Assembly: GCA_009602725.1 (NCBI GenBank)
Contig: WELB01000088.1
Coordinates: forward strand, 502,644 to 519,698
From: Spirogloea muscicola
Lineage: Eukaryota; Streptophyta; Zygnematophyceae; Spirogloeales; Spirogloeaceae
DNA length: 17,055 nt
Direction: 5' to 3'
How positions within the stretch are numbered: the stretch's first letter is position 1; the number at the start of each line of letters is the position of its first letter. The translations under genes were made by a program, and so were the position numbers. Below, one piece after another: positions 9,001 through 17,055 of this stretch. The notes below the pieces were generated by a model. It had not been told where the DNA came from. It ran no database searches and saw nothing but the letters and a program-made list of their open reading frames with translations.

Positions 9001-10702
9001 GAGGAACACTGTTCTGTGTAGAGGCTATTTGAGAACGCTGTACTATTGACTGCATCTAACACGCACCACTTGATATACCTCGCTCAGCCCATTGACCCGC
9101 ATCTGCCGCTGTTCGCAATCATCCCGCAAGGCGAGCGCCTTGGCTTGCCGCTTGTCTGGGAGCCATCCAGCAGGTCGAAGATGCGCTTGCTCTTGCCGCG
9201 CCCCTCTGAGTAGATCTCGAACATCGAGATGTAGGTCCGTGCTTGACTCATCGAGGGCGTGGCGCCAGCGCTGGCTGGACTGCAAGAAGGATCATTGCTA
9301 CTGCCATCAATGAACTGTCTTCAGGAACATGTTGTACTCATTATGCTGAATGGTAACCCCAACTTTATGGTAACCCCATCTACCAGCTGCGCTAGCAAAG
9401 CCAGAGCTGCTCAGAGTCCACCAGCCTTCAACTGCTCAGCAGTGCATGGAAGCTGGTGTAGAAGCAGTACCTGTCAGCACGATCCAGGCTGAGGTGCTCG
9501 AAGATCATGCTCATGGCCTGTGGGAGGAGCCCGGGCTGCCGCTGCTCCAGGTCGCCCATGATGGTGTGCGTCTTGCCGGACGCGGTCATGCCGTAAGCCA
9601 TGACTGTGCTGCTCTCGTCGCAAAGCAGAAGCGCTCTGACATGCGGCGCGAGCACCTCCGCAAAGACCTCATCCTGCGAACCCAACGAGGGCACTAGGGT
9701 CACAATTAAAAGGAGTAACAGCTAATACCATTAGCTGAGTGTTGGTTTGTGCAGCTCGGCACGTCTTGAGCCAGTCGTTTGATTGCAAGAAGTTCGGAGC
9801 GGGTTGGACACCTGGCCTGCCGTCGGGCCGAAAACGTGGGCGAAGTCGGTGTACGTCTCGACCTGGGGCCTGCGGCCACCTCCAAGCCTGGCAGGCAGCC
9901 GGACCTTCACGTCGTGCGGCGGCAGGGCCTCCACGCAGGTCGCCACCGGCGGCGCCACAGGCTCGCCGTCCAGCTGTGCAGCGGCGCTGCCCAGGGGGGT
10001 GCCAATACGGGCCCCTTTCTCTGGCTCCTGGAGTGGCCTACTGACAGGTTGCCCTGCCGGCGGAGTACGGAGCGCGATGCTCGCGAGCGTACTGAGGATG
10101 TGTGCAGCGCCCCGCCGGATGCCGCTGCCGACATCCCGTTCCCTCTCGGGAAGCTTGTCCGTGATGGCCGGCTTTGGTTGACCGACCTGCGCCGGCCGCA
10201 CCCGCAGGTACACCTTGATCATCTCCGACTTTGCCCGGGTCGCCGCTTCCATGTTGAGGGCTGCCGCTGGGGCGGCCATCACGGCGCTGTCTCCTGCAGG
10301 CATCTTGGTCACAGCTGTGGAAGCGGCACAGGGAGATGCGTCGTCCATCGTGGAACATCGTGGAGAAGCGACTGCAGTCGCCGCTGGTGATGCTTCCCTG
10401 CTCCTACTCTTGACGTGCCTGAAGCGCTCCGCAGCCACCCCGTCCCCTGGCTCAGCAGCTGCCTTGCGCTTCTCGCCGCTCTTAGAGCGGCCATCTCCAT
10501 CTTCGGTGCTCATTGCCGTCGGCTGCCCTGGAGCTGCAGTGGCAAAGGATAGCTGTTTCCTGGGCGACATGGAAGCCCGCACGGGCAGTGACGAGCCGCT
10601 GCAAGGCCGCAGCATGGGCCCCTCCATGGCGCCGCCTGCTGGTGAGATGCTCGTCATCACTGCAGTCGTGCTGCGCACTTGGCGTCTGCTCTGGCATTGC
10701 AC
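3083..10702 (-). CDS. Divergent N-terminal-motor kinesin, about 16 exons
   Basis: This is a microtubule motor ATPase. Exons (high to low, GT-AG, phases chaining): 10702-10187, 10027-9812, 9673-9471, 9279-9079, 8970-8876, 8590-8443, 8218-8153, 7949-7887, 7716-7666, 7542-7460, 7160-6911, 6788-6687, 6498-5926 (internal structure unresolved), 5780-4869, 4649-4587, 4404-4262, 4091-3083. The motor starts at IKVYLRVRPAQ (near residue 162), after a Ser/Ala-rich extension. Diagnostic motifs are VFGPTAGQ, P-loop AYGMTASGKTHTIMG, EIYSE...IFDLLDG, switch I NAESSRSH (spliced), switch II ILDLAGFER, FINNTFLQLGKC, YRDSKITHLL and MVNISP. A neck and coiled coil follow (TVRHLAFKSERQLL, EEVRQLKRIMISMERQY, KLEEIELAKQSLRRAIQ), then about 800 tail residues. 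PGLLPQAMSMIF after the P-loop recalls kinesin-6, but the subfamily is uncertain. The frame is broken at 9144-9170. The stop at 3083 is tentative. Confidence 0.85.
4262..4404 (-). other. Compact conserved-looking tail exon of the kinesin
   Basis: Together with the preceding 63-nt exon (4649-4587) this encodes a well-formed globular-looking segment: LAKDEDEILQATGPMGKCME joined in phase 0 to GLLGVTVDNMRRSIGGDPQA, then LADALTRYGPLLDIRPLNVP. It differs from the low-complexity Ser/Gln/Pro-rich tail around it. The acceptor TGATCCTCCAG at 4405 and donor CAG|GTAGAC at 4262 are good. The next exon (from 4091) joins in phase 2 to YCLAVCSGKARDVAHKK and a helical Ala/Lys-rich region. I do not recognise the domain. 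Confidence 0.55.
5926..6498 (-). other. Kinesin tail segment with unresolved exon structure
   Basis: Coding-like text occurs in three successive frames. The first is VHGGEGNQQLSMSSIPSKA and a Ser/Thr-rich run ending near 6385. The second is VEDEKHAVDSNRGTRESEND, to about 6315. The third is IKDDRVPTPERAACTH through KSELQVCQISRRSPVYSNDG to the coiled-coil stretch TLQKERRRYEEELTQEQANS, closing at donor 5926. One model uses a 16-nt exon (6498-6483), a 103-nt intron (6482-6380) and a 41-nt intron (6314-6274); the phases fit. The alternative is one exon with two small indels. The sequence alone does not decide. Confidence 0.45.
9079..9279 (-). other. Kinesin exon with an internal frame break
   Basis: The first part reads in one frame as RTYISMFEIYSEGRGKSKR and IFDLLDG, a clear kinesin segment. 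The second part reads in another frame as KALALRDDCEQRQMRVNGLS, which fits the following family segment and, unlike the first frame, reaches the next exon without a stop. The switch falls between about 9170 and 9144. There is no GT in that interval, so a normal intron cannot explain it. It needs a one-base gain or a two-base loss. Either the base sequence is wrong here or this allele is broken. Confidence 0.7.
10028..10186 (-). other. Likely in-frame 159-nt intron inside the kinesin first ORF
   Basis: The minus-strand frame from 10702 to 9812 has no stop, but it would place an Ala/Pro/Arg-rich insert of 53 residues between strand beta-1 (RVRPAQ) and the rest of the motor. A GCGCAG|GTCGGT donor ends at 10187 and a CACTCCAG|GAG acceptor begins at 10027. 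Both are phase 0, and the removed length is a multiple of three. Splicing brings the spacing from RVRP to VFGP nearer to that of ordinary kinesins. Retention would give a longer motor loop without a frameshift. Confidence 0.5.
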
Positions 10703-10798
10703 AGCATTGTGGAGGGCCTGGGTGACAGGTCACATCTGCCTCGCCTTGGCGCCACGCTTGCACTTGGCTAGGAGGGTGCCAACTTGAAGACCATGGGA

Positions 10799-10851
<53 letters not shown>

Positions 10852-11140
10852 NAGAGGGAGTGAGATAATCTCACGCGGAGAATGACAGTGAAAGCATGGG
10901 GCCAAGACGTCTCCCACAAGGATCCGATGTCACGGGAACAGAGAGCCTGGGAGGTGAAGAGAAGAGATTGGCAGAAATAGGAAGAGCAAGAAGAGCCGCA
11001 GCGGCGGAGAGGCAGGAAGCGAGACGTGTATTGAGTGATAGAGGGCCGGAGTACTTCAAAGTGAGATTCTTTCACTATCTTCTGAGAATTTGTTAAGTCA
11101 AACAACAAGCCGACCCATAGATATACATCATCTGCTGAGA
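10703..11140 (-). promoter_or_regulatory. 5' flank and putative promoter/5' UTR of the kinesin gene
   Basis: This lies between the kinesin start codon and the retrotransposon fragments. It contains the (CT)n tract on the sense strand at about 95-150 bases before the ATG, which would sit in the 5' UTR or core promoter. No TATA box or other defined element was recognised. Several frames are open because the DNA is simple in composition; none looks like a gene. Confidence 0.3.
10799..10858. repeat. (GA)n / (CT)n microsatellite with an ambiguous base
   Basis: There are about 25 tandem GA dinucleotides, with GGGA at each edge and an N at 10852. The N shows that the tract length was not resolved in the assembly. 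On the kinesin sense strand it is a pyrimidine (CT)n tract upstream of the start codon. Confidence 0.95.
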
Positions 11141-11162
11141 GAGGTTACATGACACGGCCAGG

Positions 11163-11300
11163 TGGCCAGGTACAAAGGCAAGCACATCTAAAGGTCTACA
11201 TAACCTACAGCAGATTGACCTGCTCAATAGAGGGGTGGGGTGGAGGAGGGGCGGGTATCAAACGCGGAGGCCAGCAGCAGATTTGAATATGAGTAGTTTG
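11163..11300 (-). mobile_element. Retrotransposon 3' terminus, inverted relative to copy C
   Basis: On the minus strand, 11228-11163 matches the 3' tail at 1695-1760 with about five mismatches. Just upstream, the strand reads a decayed end of the same ORF (SAAGLRV, then a final Tyr codon TAT followed by TGA, as in LTRGY-stop). Only about 20 terminal codons and the tail remain, a typical severe 5' truncation. It lies about 450 bp upstream of the kinesin start codon. Confidence 0.65.
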
Positions 11301-11640
11301 AAGGGGGCCAACGGCCAGCGCGACCCCGCTGCCGTTGGATCAGCCGCGCCTCCAACGGGCGCCGCCGGATGCGCACAATCCGACGGCCACCTCGTTGCGC
11401 CCCCAGTCACTTTGCCGCGCGGGAGAGAGCGCGCGGCGCGCATATCCGAGAGGGAAGGGCGCGCCCATTGAGGATCGGGGCTGGAAAAGCCAGCACATAA
11501 AAAGAATGAACAAAGTACAAATGGAGGCATACTCGCCAAGAATTGAGCTCTTCCAGAAGGGGAGGGGCTGTGAATGGCCAGCCCAGAGAGAATGGACAAG
11601 GTCCATAGTGTAAGTAGCCAATGCACTGTTCAGGCAAATG
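11301..11640 (-). repeat. Retrotransposon 3' tail block (copy 3) and GC-rich spacer
   Basis: On the minus strand from 11640 this reads GCCTGAACAGTGCATTGGCT, then TCTGGGCTGGCCATTCACAG, GGAAGAGC, and a GCGCGC-rich patch at 11415-11465. The first three match the tails after fragments A and D in the same order. The remainder (11301-11400) is GC-rich with no gene. The block lies upstream of the ORF-end remnant at 11228, so two element remnants are probably nested or in tandem. Confidence 0.5.
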
Positions 11641-12320
11641 CTAGTACGAAGTTGGGGCTACATACAGCCCAAAAGTCACAAGGTGCAGACAGGGAATGCT
11701 TCTGTGAGAATACTATACACCACACATAGCAACATGTCGTTCACTGCTTGCTCCATGTGCGGGGCACGCCTCTGGCGCCCCCTCAGGTTTTGGAGCACAA
11801 CCTCGGCTGAGGACCCTATCACAGTCAAGAGCTGTGCTCGGGGCTCACATTGCTCCAGCGATTGCCCAGATGCAGACCAAACAGTACAGCTTGCTGGGTG
11901 GCAGATTTCAGTCCTGGAGTCTCCATGTGTGGCGCGAGCCGTGAGCCCCACAATGCATCCAGGTGAGCTTGCGGCATGCACGACCTCACTGCTGCTCTCG
12001 GATGGCAAGCCCACAGAAGTCTACGTGCCGTCCTTGACTACAGCCCATCGATTCCACAGCAGCTGCCTGATGTCCTGAAGAAGGCGTCCACAACGTCCGT
12101 GGCTCTAATTGCGCCAGGAAGGGGAGATGAAAGGCCGGCACTGCAGCAGGCATGCTGGTGACACGGGAGTCTGCAGCGGTGGGAAAGAAAGGCAAGTCAA
12201 GTACCGACTGCAAGGGCGCGCATAAGACAATGAGGCTTTAAGTGTGTGGCAAGGAGCAAGTTCAGCAGAAAGTTAATCAAACAGCCACACAGTAGTTGCT
12301 GCAGCTTGCTTACTGAGATC
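11641..12320. other. Unassigned region, possible 3' UTR of the REP gene
   Basis: No gene is recognised. A 146-codon plus-strand frame (11638-12078) and a 112-codon minus-strand frame (12014-11676) overlap each other. The minus frame ends in a helical-looking stretch (HMEQAVNDMLLCVVYSILTE) and could be an exon, but no family or splice chain supports it. The region directly follows the REP stop codon on the same strand, so at least part is probably 3' UTR. Confidence 0.3.
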
Positions 12321-15300
12321 TCAACAAGCACAACATCCCAGTCTGTGGGGCTCAGTCTGCCTTAGTAAGGCCCAGTCTGGCCCAGGTCTGACTACAAGCA
12401 CATCTGCCTCGCTGCTCCCTCGATTCTCTGTACCAGCAGCAACTGCTTTGCTGTCTGCAATCTGAGACGCGCTAGGAGTGCTGCTAGTATGTGACAACAG
12501 CTGCGCAAGGTCTCTGTCGCCGCTGCCTTCTTCATCTGCATCTTCAGCTGTATTCCCCTCTGCCATTGGTATCTCCGCATAGAAGCTGTCCTCTCTGTAA
12601 AGCTTGTGGAAGTGCTGTAGGACCAAGTAAAGCAACTTTGTTTTACCGTCTGTCGACTGTTGACTTGCTTGTGACATCTGCAAGGCTAATGCAATAATAG
12701 CATCTCAAAATCACGACAGCATGTACAGGTCTGAAGCACACCTGCTTCACTTCGTCCATGATGCTTTCGAAGGTCAGGGATGCGTCAGGCATCCCGCAGA
12801 CTTCCACATTGCCAGGAACAGTCTGCAATAAGCAACCATTGCACACCTTCAGCAGAAAGCGGTTTCTTTCCCTACGATGCCTTAGGATTTGCATTCCTTA
12901 AGGACTGATATGCATGAGGGTTGACACCTGGCCGAAGTGGAAGAGCCCAGAGGTGGATAGTCAGCAGGCAGTTGGTCTCATGACAGGCAGGAAGAGCTGC
13001 AGCAAACCTTCAGAGTCGAGCTGGAAGGCACGTCTTGGTTGTAGTAGCAGCACCACAAGAGCTCTGGCTTCTCTGGTGGTGCATATGAAGTCAAGCCACC
13101 TCCTGAGACTTCGGCCTCCTCGTCTTGTGCACTGACTCTTGTCTGGCTTGAAGGGTCACCGCTTGGACGGCAGCCAGCCTTGTCAAAAAGCTCCTCCACT
13201 GCCCCACCCAGGATTTGCTCTGCTTCCTGTTCAGGAGAGCAAGAGCAGGACAGTTGCACAATGTACCTGCCAAACAACTCTGAAAGTTGGTGTCAATATG
13301 GGTGCTAAGCTTCTCAAGCACTAGCTCCTCATGCTTTCTGCTCAGTGGTGCCAAGTGACATTGAAGCATTTTCTTTCTAGATGACATCTTAGGATGCAAG
13401 GAACAGATTGGCCTTTCTTCTCTACTTATTTGGTATTGCCAGTAGATCTCAGGCATTGGCACTACTATGGGAGGTCTCAGCAACTCACTGGCCGCTGGGA
13501 CAGATGGAGCTTGTTGAAGACAGCTGCAGGACATGTATGCAAGTCTGCTGTAGCGGCCCCAAGGCTGCCACAAGCAACACTTCATCGTCTCAGTTTTCGT
13601 ACAACTTAACAAAGATGTGGATCTGTAGCTTTGGACAATGACTGATGAGACTGCACACTGCATGGAAGTGTCGCAATCCTCCACGCCAACTTACTGGTGA
13701 AGCTGAGCCCGAGACATGCGCTGACATTGGAAGATCCAGTTGCACAGAGGGGGCCTACCTTGGGGGGGGAAAGTGACCAGAATAGTGCCAGCCCCTCCTG
13801 CAAGCTTTTGTTGGTGATGCACACAGACCTGGCCACGCTTCCCCTTGAGTCCTCCTGGCTTGAGCCCCGCAGATCGGCTTGCTCCCTACTGGAGAAATTC
13901 TGAGAGTCATCGCTTGTAGATGCAGGCGCTGCCATCAAGGCCGGAAGGTACTCTGGTCCTAGTAAAACTCTTGAGCAGAAGAGGAGTTGCCCAGCTCTTG
14001 TGCGCACCCCTCTGCATTCGCGCGTCACCTGCTCAAGTGTTGCAGGCCAGATTATCTATTGCACAATTGCAGTAAAGTACCCAAGACATCGTGAGGCTCT
14101 GACTTCTGCTGACAGCACGTCACTGTGATAACCCCAGATGTAAACCTGCGACTCCAGTGACACTGGCAGACAGGAGGTTCTACATATTTCCTAGTGCGCA
14201 CCTTGTCAAGAAGCAATGATGCAATGGGCCGCCTCAGCACCTATCGAAGGTACATCACAATGTCAATCAAAAAGCAGGACCATAATGCAAGATCTGATCC
14301 ATCATTGTCCGTAATCTTAAAATAGTCAGTGCCTCTTTGAAGCAGGGCCTTATGCTGCAATACAACTAGATTGTAGTGCTCTCCATAGCTTGGCAAGGGC
14401 ATCCATCTAGGCTGTAGGGACGCACATAAGTAGCACCCTTGACGGCAGCAATGCGGCAGAAAGCCTGCGGCAGCTCCCCCTGTCCGTACAAGGGGTACAA
14501 GAACGCACTCTGCGGCTGGCCAAACCTGCAGAATGGTCAGGATCTCGGCAGTGTGCAGCACCTTGGATATGCCCACAGCCAAGCAGACACCAGCTACCTA
14601 GCCCCAAATAGTCAGACTTGAACGCTCGCCAGCCAGCGGCATATGCCATGGCTGCACAAGGGCTTGCAGGGTCGCACACTGTACAATGCAAATGTTGGTA
14701 TCGCAAGCAGGACCCTCCTTTACTGTACATAGCACTAAGTGAGTGGATTGCAGAGCTGACCGTCCCAAGGAGGAGAAGTAGAGGGCCATCCTCCGCAAGC
14801 CCTCATCCGCTGAAAAAGTGCCTGGTCCTTGAGCGTCCTGATCCTCAGAGGCGAGAGCAATCGCGTAGAGGATGAAGCTGCACCATTCATGACAAGCAGC
14901 TGGTATGAGCTAGGAGCTGTCACAGAATTAATGACCCAAGCTATCGCGTGTAGAATGAAGTGAGCGAGCGCATCAAAACCTGAGCATTGACCAACAGGGG
15001 TTTGGACTTGGCAACAACGTAGAATTCAAGAGTATTGCATCATTGCAAATCGCCAGGGCTGCTACCAAGCTTGCATGCAGTCGTACTTCTGTACAGGAAG
15101 AGGCAGCTGCTCCTTCTTCAGCAACTCCGCAAAGGGAAGGCCAGTGCCTGCTTTTGAGAGCTGGCTGCTGCTTTGCTCAGGAACACCCACACCCTCAACA
15201 TTGTGACCCGCAGTATTGCCAGAGCTACTAGCTGCCAGCTTGAAGAACCACATGAGGTGGCGCTTGTCGGCGGGGCTCAGGGACCGGTCCTTGAAGACGT

Positions 15301-16240
15301 CAGCGCGGGATGCTGGCACCGGGCTCAGGCGGCCCTCAGCCCAAAGGTAGCTCGCCTCAACCTGCTTGAACTCCAGGTAGTTGTGTGTACCTGTGTCACA
15401 GCGTCGATGTAGGCAACCACTGGCAACCAAAATCAGAGGCAGCGGAGTTGCTCTAGAGCTCGGTCCAGCTTGCAGCCTAAGATAGCTGCGTTGACGTGAT
15501 AGCTTGGAGTATGAAAGCAACACGCGAAGCTTGACAGTGGTACTTACCAGACTTGATGAGAAGGTCGACGAAAAGGCCGGCATTGAAGGCCAGCTTCGGA
15601 CCCGCCAGGTCAAGGTTGTGGCAGCATTGCGCCAGGCAATGTAGCGTCAGGCTCAATTGGGCAATGCATCCCAATGTCGCCCAACATGAGGGTTTGGCTA
15701 AGAGTGATTCTAAACGATGGCCCACAAGGTGTGACACTTGACCAGAACCTGTAGCGGTGCGGGAGGGCTAGCTGGCCGGCGGCAGCATGCTCGTGGAAGA
15801 CGACGTTGTGGTACATGGGCGTAGAGCCCGGCTGCGGCTCGAGCGACAGCTCCTCCATCTCCGCAGGCGCATCGGGCGCCGGTCCCGCCGGCGGCGGCGG
15901 CGCGTCGCCGTCGGCGGCGGCTGGGCCACCGCCGCCGTCGCCATCATCGTCGTCGAGGCCTGCGGTGCAGCAGCCAGACTGAGCCCATGGGCGCTGAGCA
16001 CAGTGGCGCGGGAGAATGGCGCCGGTGACGTCATGGGGATGCCCCACCATTAGCGGGCGCCACGAATCGCTTGAAGGCGTCTAGCAGCAGCGAGGCCCAG
16101 TGGCCGCCGTAGGCGGCGCGGCGGTCGAGATGCAGGACTGTGCGGCCGGCGCGCGCCGCCGCGCCGGCCACCACGGCCTCGGGCAGGCCCGTGCCCGCCA
16201 CGATCAGGTCGAACGCCTCCGGCTCGATGGCCGCGTCCAT
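12321..16240 (-). CDS. REP: Rab escort protein (Rab geranylgeranyl transferase component A)
   Basis: This is a cytosolic chaperone that binds new Rab GTPases and presents them to Rab geranylgeranyl transferase. The 12 exons are 16240-16048, 15959-15749, 15651-15548, 15390-15087, 14877-14761, 14525-14426, 14240-14202, 14028-13759, 13564-13489, 13266-13008, 12822-12742 and 12614-12321. About 680 residues; animal REPs are near 650. The start gccATGG opens [17 protein letters not shown] and YGGHWAS; the Trp is typical of REP, where GDI has YGGESAS. An acidic/Pro-rich insert (exon 2) follows, then [117 protein letters not shown] and [14 protein letters not shown]. Exon 3's acceptor is the least certain. 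One frame break occurs at 13791-13810. The C-terminus ends in CCAC. Confidence 0.9.
13759..14028 (-). other. REP: REP exon with an internal frame break
   Basis: From the acceptor at 14028 (phase 0) the exon reads [20 protein letters not shown] to [12 protein letters not shown] in one frame. The following family segment, [10 protein letters not shown], is in another frame. Only that second frame leaves the donor in phase 1, joining through acceptor 13564 to [15 protein letters not shown]. The first frame would give [10 protein letters not shown]. The switch lies at about 13810-13791, close to a C8 run at 13762-13769. Conserved residues on both sides argue for a one-base error or a recent lesion, not a wrong exon. 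Confidence 0.6.
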
Positions 16241-16323
16241 GGCCGCCCCGCGCTCCCCCGCGGCGGGACTGCCGGCGCCGGGCCCGGACTACCACTGGAG
16301 CCCGCAGCTTCGGCAGACAGAAA
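16241..16323 (-). promoter_or_regulatory. REP: Very short REP 5' flank
   Basis: Only about 80 GC-rich bases separate the REP start codon from the repeat array derived from the retrotransposon 3' end. The core promoter and 5' UTR must therefore lie in this strip or within the repeats. No TATA box was recognised. Confidence 0.35.
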
Positions 16324-16740
16324 GCGGCTGCTTATGTCGACAGAACTGCTGTAATAGTCAGCACATGTGCATACAGAGGGTGTTCATGGCCGTATTAGCG
16401 GAACCACAGGCTACGCAGACAGGGCGCGCTTTATGTCTTCGTACCCCTCTCTCTTTACAGCAGTAGGGGTCAAAGATGAGGTAAGGAAAAAAAAAAACAA
16501 ACAAACAAAGCGGCTGCTGCTAGTAAAGAATCGGCTGTGAACTGCCAGCCAGACGCATACAGGTGTTCATGACGGAGCCAAAGGCCAGGCAGACACCCGC
16601 TCCAACGCTCACTCGCTCATGAGGGGGATCCTCTAGCACAAGCGGCTGCTGATATTTAAAAATCGGCTGTAAACTGCCAGCCAGATGCATACAGGTGTTC
16701 ATGACGGAGCCAAAAGGCTAGGCAGACAGGGCGCCCTCAA
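16324..16740 (-). repeat. Degenerate tandem repeat, unit about 132 bp, in the retrotransposon 3' tail
   Basis: Three units begin with GCGGCTGCT at 16324, 16510 and 16642. The last two share AATCGGCTGT.AACTGCCAGC, GCATACAGGTGTTCATGACG and GAGCCAAA followed by GGCAGACA. The first unit is more diverged (GCATACAGAGGGTGTTCATG, CGCAGACAGGGCGCG). It also carries an extra piece (CAGCAGTAGG...CAAAGATGAGG) resembling the ORF end at about 16752-16780. On the minus strand the array directly follows the LTRGY stop of fragment E, so it is 3' tail of that element, amplified in tandem. Confidence 0.8.
16487..16509 (+). repeat. A-rich simple sequence, A11 then (CAAA)n
   Basis: A run of 11 A is followed by three CAAA repeats between tandem units 1 and 2. 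It could be a poly(A) tail remnant of a plus-strand insertion or simple slippage. It explains part of the larger spacing (186 bp) between the first two units. Confidence 0.7.
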
Positions 16741-17055
16741 TACCCCCGAGTCAGCAGTAGGAAGTCAGATGAGCTGAGGGGAGGAAGAGCAACCCCGCTG
16801 CGCAAACCAGAGGCTGCTGCAAGGGCGCGACCAGCCCGGCGATGCAAAGCAATCGCCTGGGACCGCTGTAGGGACATAGACAAGCGCATACGGTAGCAGG
16901 ACACAAGACCCAAAGGCACCGAGCCACCGGGAAGGGCTGCACCCCGTTCCCGGCGCCGCTGGTCAGCTTGAGAGGCCAGCAGCGAAAGTAACGAGGACCA
17001 CCGACCCCCGTAACACCCATGGATGTCCATGGCCAGGGGGTAAAAGGTATCACCC
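16737..17055 (-). mobile_element. Non-LTR retrotransposon fragment E, continues beyond the window
   Basis: The minus strand from the window edge reads FYPLAMDIHGCYGGRWSSLL, then a Arg/Gly-rich linker, CYRMRLSMSLQRSQAIALHR, RAGRALAAASGLRSG and the terminal LLTRGY with a stop at 16737. It aligns block by block with copies C and D (AIDIFGCLG / AVDVHGAAG; LQRAQANALHQ / LQRCVAHALH). Apart from a frame choice at the very edge it is uninterrupted here, so it may be younger than C and D. Upstream parts lie outside the window. Confidence 0.75.

Noticed and set aside
9779-10787. Long plus-strand frames (203 and 190 codons) over the kinesin 5' exons
   Set aside because: They are antisense to exons with clear kinesin motifs in GC-rich DNA, where open frames arise readily. 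Their translations resemble nothing.
14052-14160. Candidate REP exon reading [16 protein letters not shown]
   Set aside because: It looked like the family's SGQ-type segment, but the exon from 14028 ([18 protein letters not shown]) fits better and joins 14202 in phase 0, so this stretch is intron.
12321-16240. GDP dissociation inhibitor (GDI) as the product instead of REP
   Set aside because: [15 protein letters not shown], the acidic insert and the C-terminal WCCYYNQ and EVCGMPD segments fit REP. GDI is shorter and has YGGESAS and YGLGELPQ.
1-17055. CRISPR array, tRNA, rRNA, bacterial operon or viral gene cluster
   Set aside because: No regularly spaced short repeats, cloverleaf or rRNA signatures were seen. 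The genes have introns and are eukaryotic; the only regular repeat is the 132-bp retrotransposon tail array.

Overview
The window is nuclear DNA of a eukaryote, most likely a green alga of the chlorophyte/trebouxiophyte kind. The grounds are two intron-rich genes with GT-AG introns of mostly 100-300 nt and phase-consistent exons, very GC-rich first exons against moderate-GC introns, and many decayed non-LTR retrotransposon pieces. No operon, CRISPR array, tRNA or rRNA was seen. The lineage call is an inference from gene style, not from a marker gene.

Layout. 1-2700: a graveyard of at least four truncated non-LTR retrotransposon copies (C-terminal zinc finger, restriction-like endonuclease and terminal domain), two of them head to head, with their 3' untranslated tails. 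3083-10702, minus strand: one long multi-exon gene for a divergent kinesin. It has an N-terminal motor, a neck and coiled coil, and a long unrecognised tail with a compact conserved-looking exon. 10703-11140: its 5' flank, with a long (GA)n/(CT)n tract that contains an N. 11163-11640: more retrotransposon 3' fragments on the minus strand. 11641-12320: no recognised gene, possibly 3' UTR of the next gene. 12321-16240, minus strand: a 12-exon gene for a Rab escort protein (REP, GDI/CHM family). 16324-16740: a degenerate tandem repeat of about 132 bp. 16741-17055: another minus-strand retrotransposon C-terminus running off the window edge.

The two genes lie in the same orientation but are unrelated: a microtubule motor, and a cytosolic chaperone that presents Rab GTPases to geranylgeranyl transferase. 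Splice phases chain through nearly all exons of both. Each has one exon in which family-like sequence continues in a different frame with no possible intron between (9144-9170 and 13791-13810). A shared cause such as uncorrected sequence errors is more likely than two pseudogenes. I found no convincing novel defence or biosynthetic system. The most notable points are the head-to-head retroelement pair, the very divergent kinesin with its unrecognised tail, the Rab-like CAC carboxyl terminus predicted for the REP, and retroelement 3' ends sitting against gene borders.
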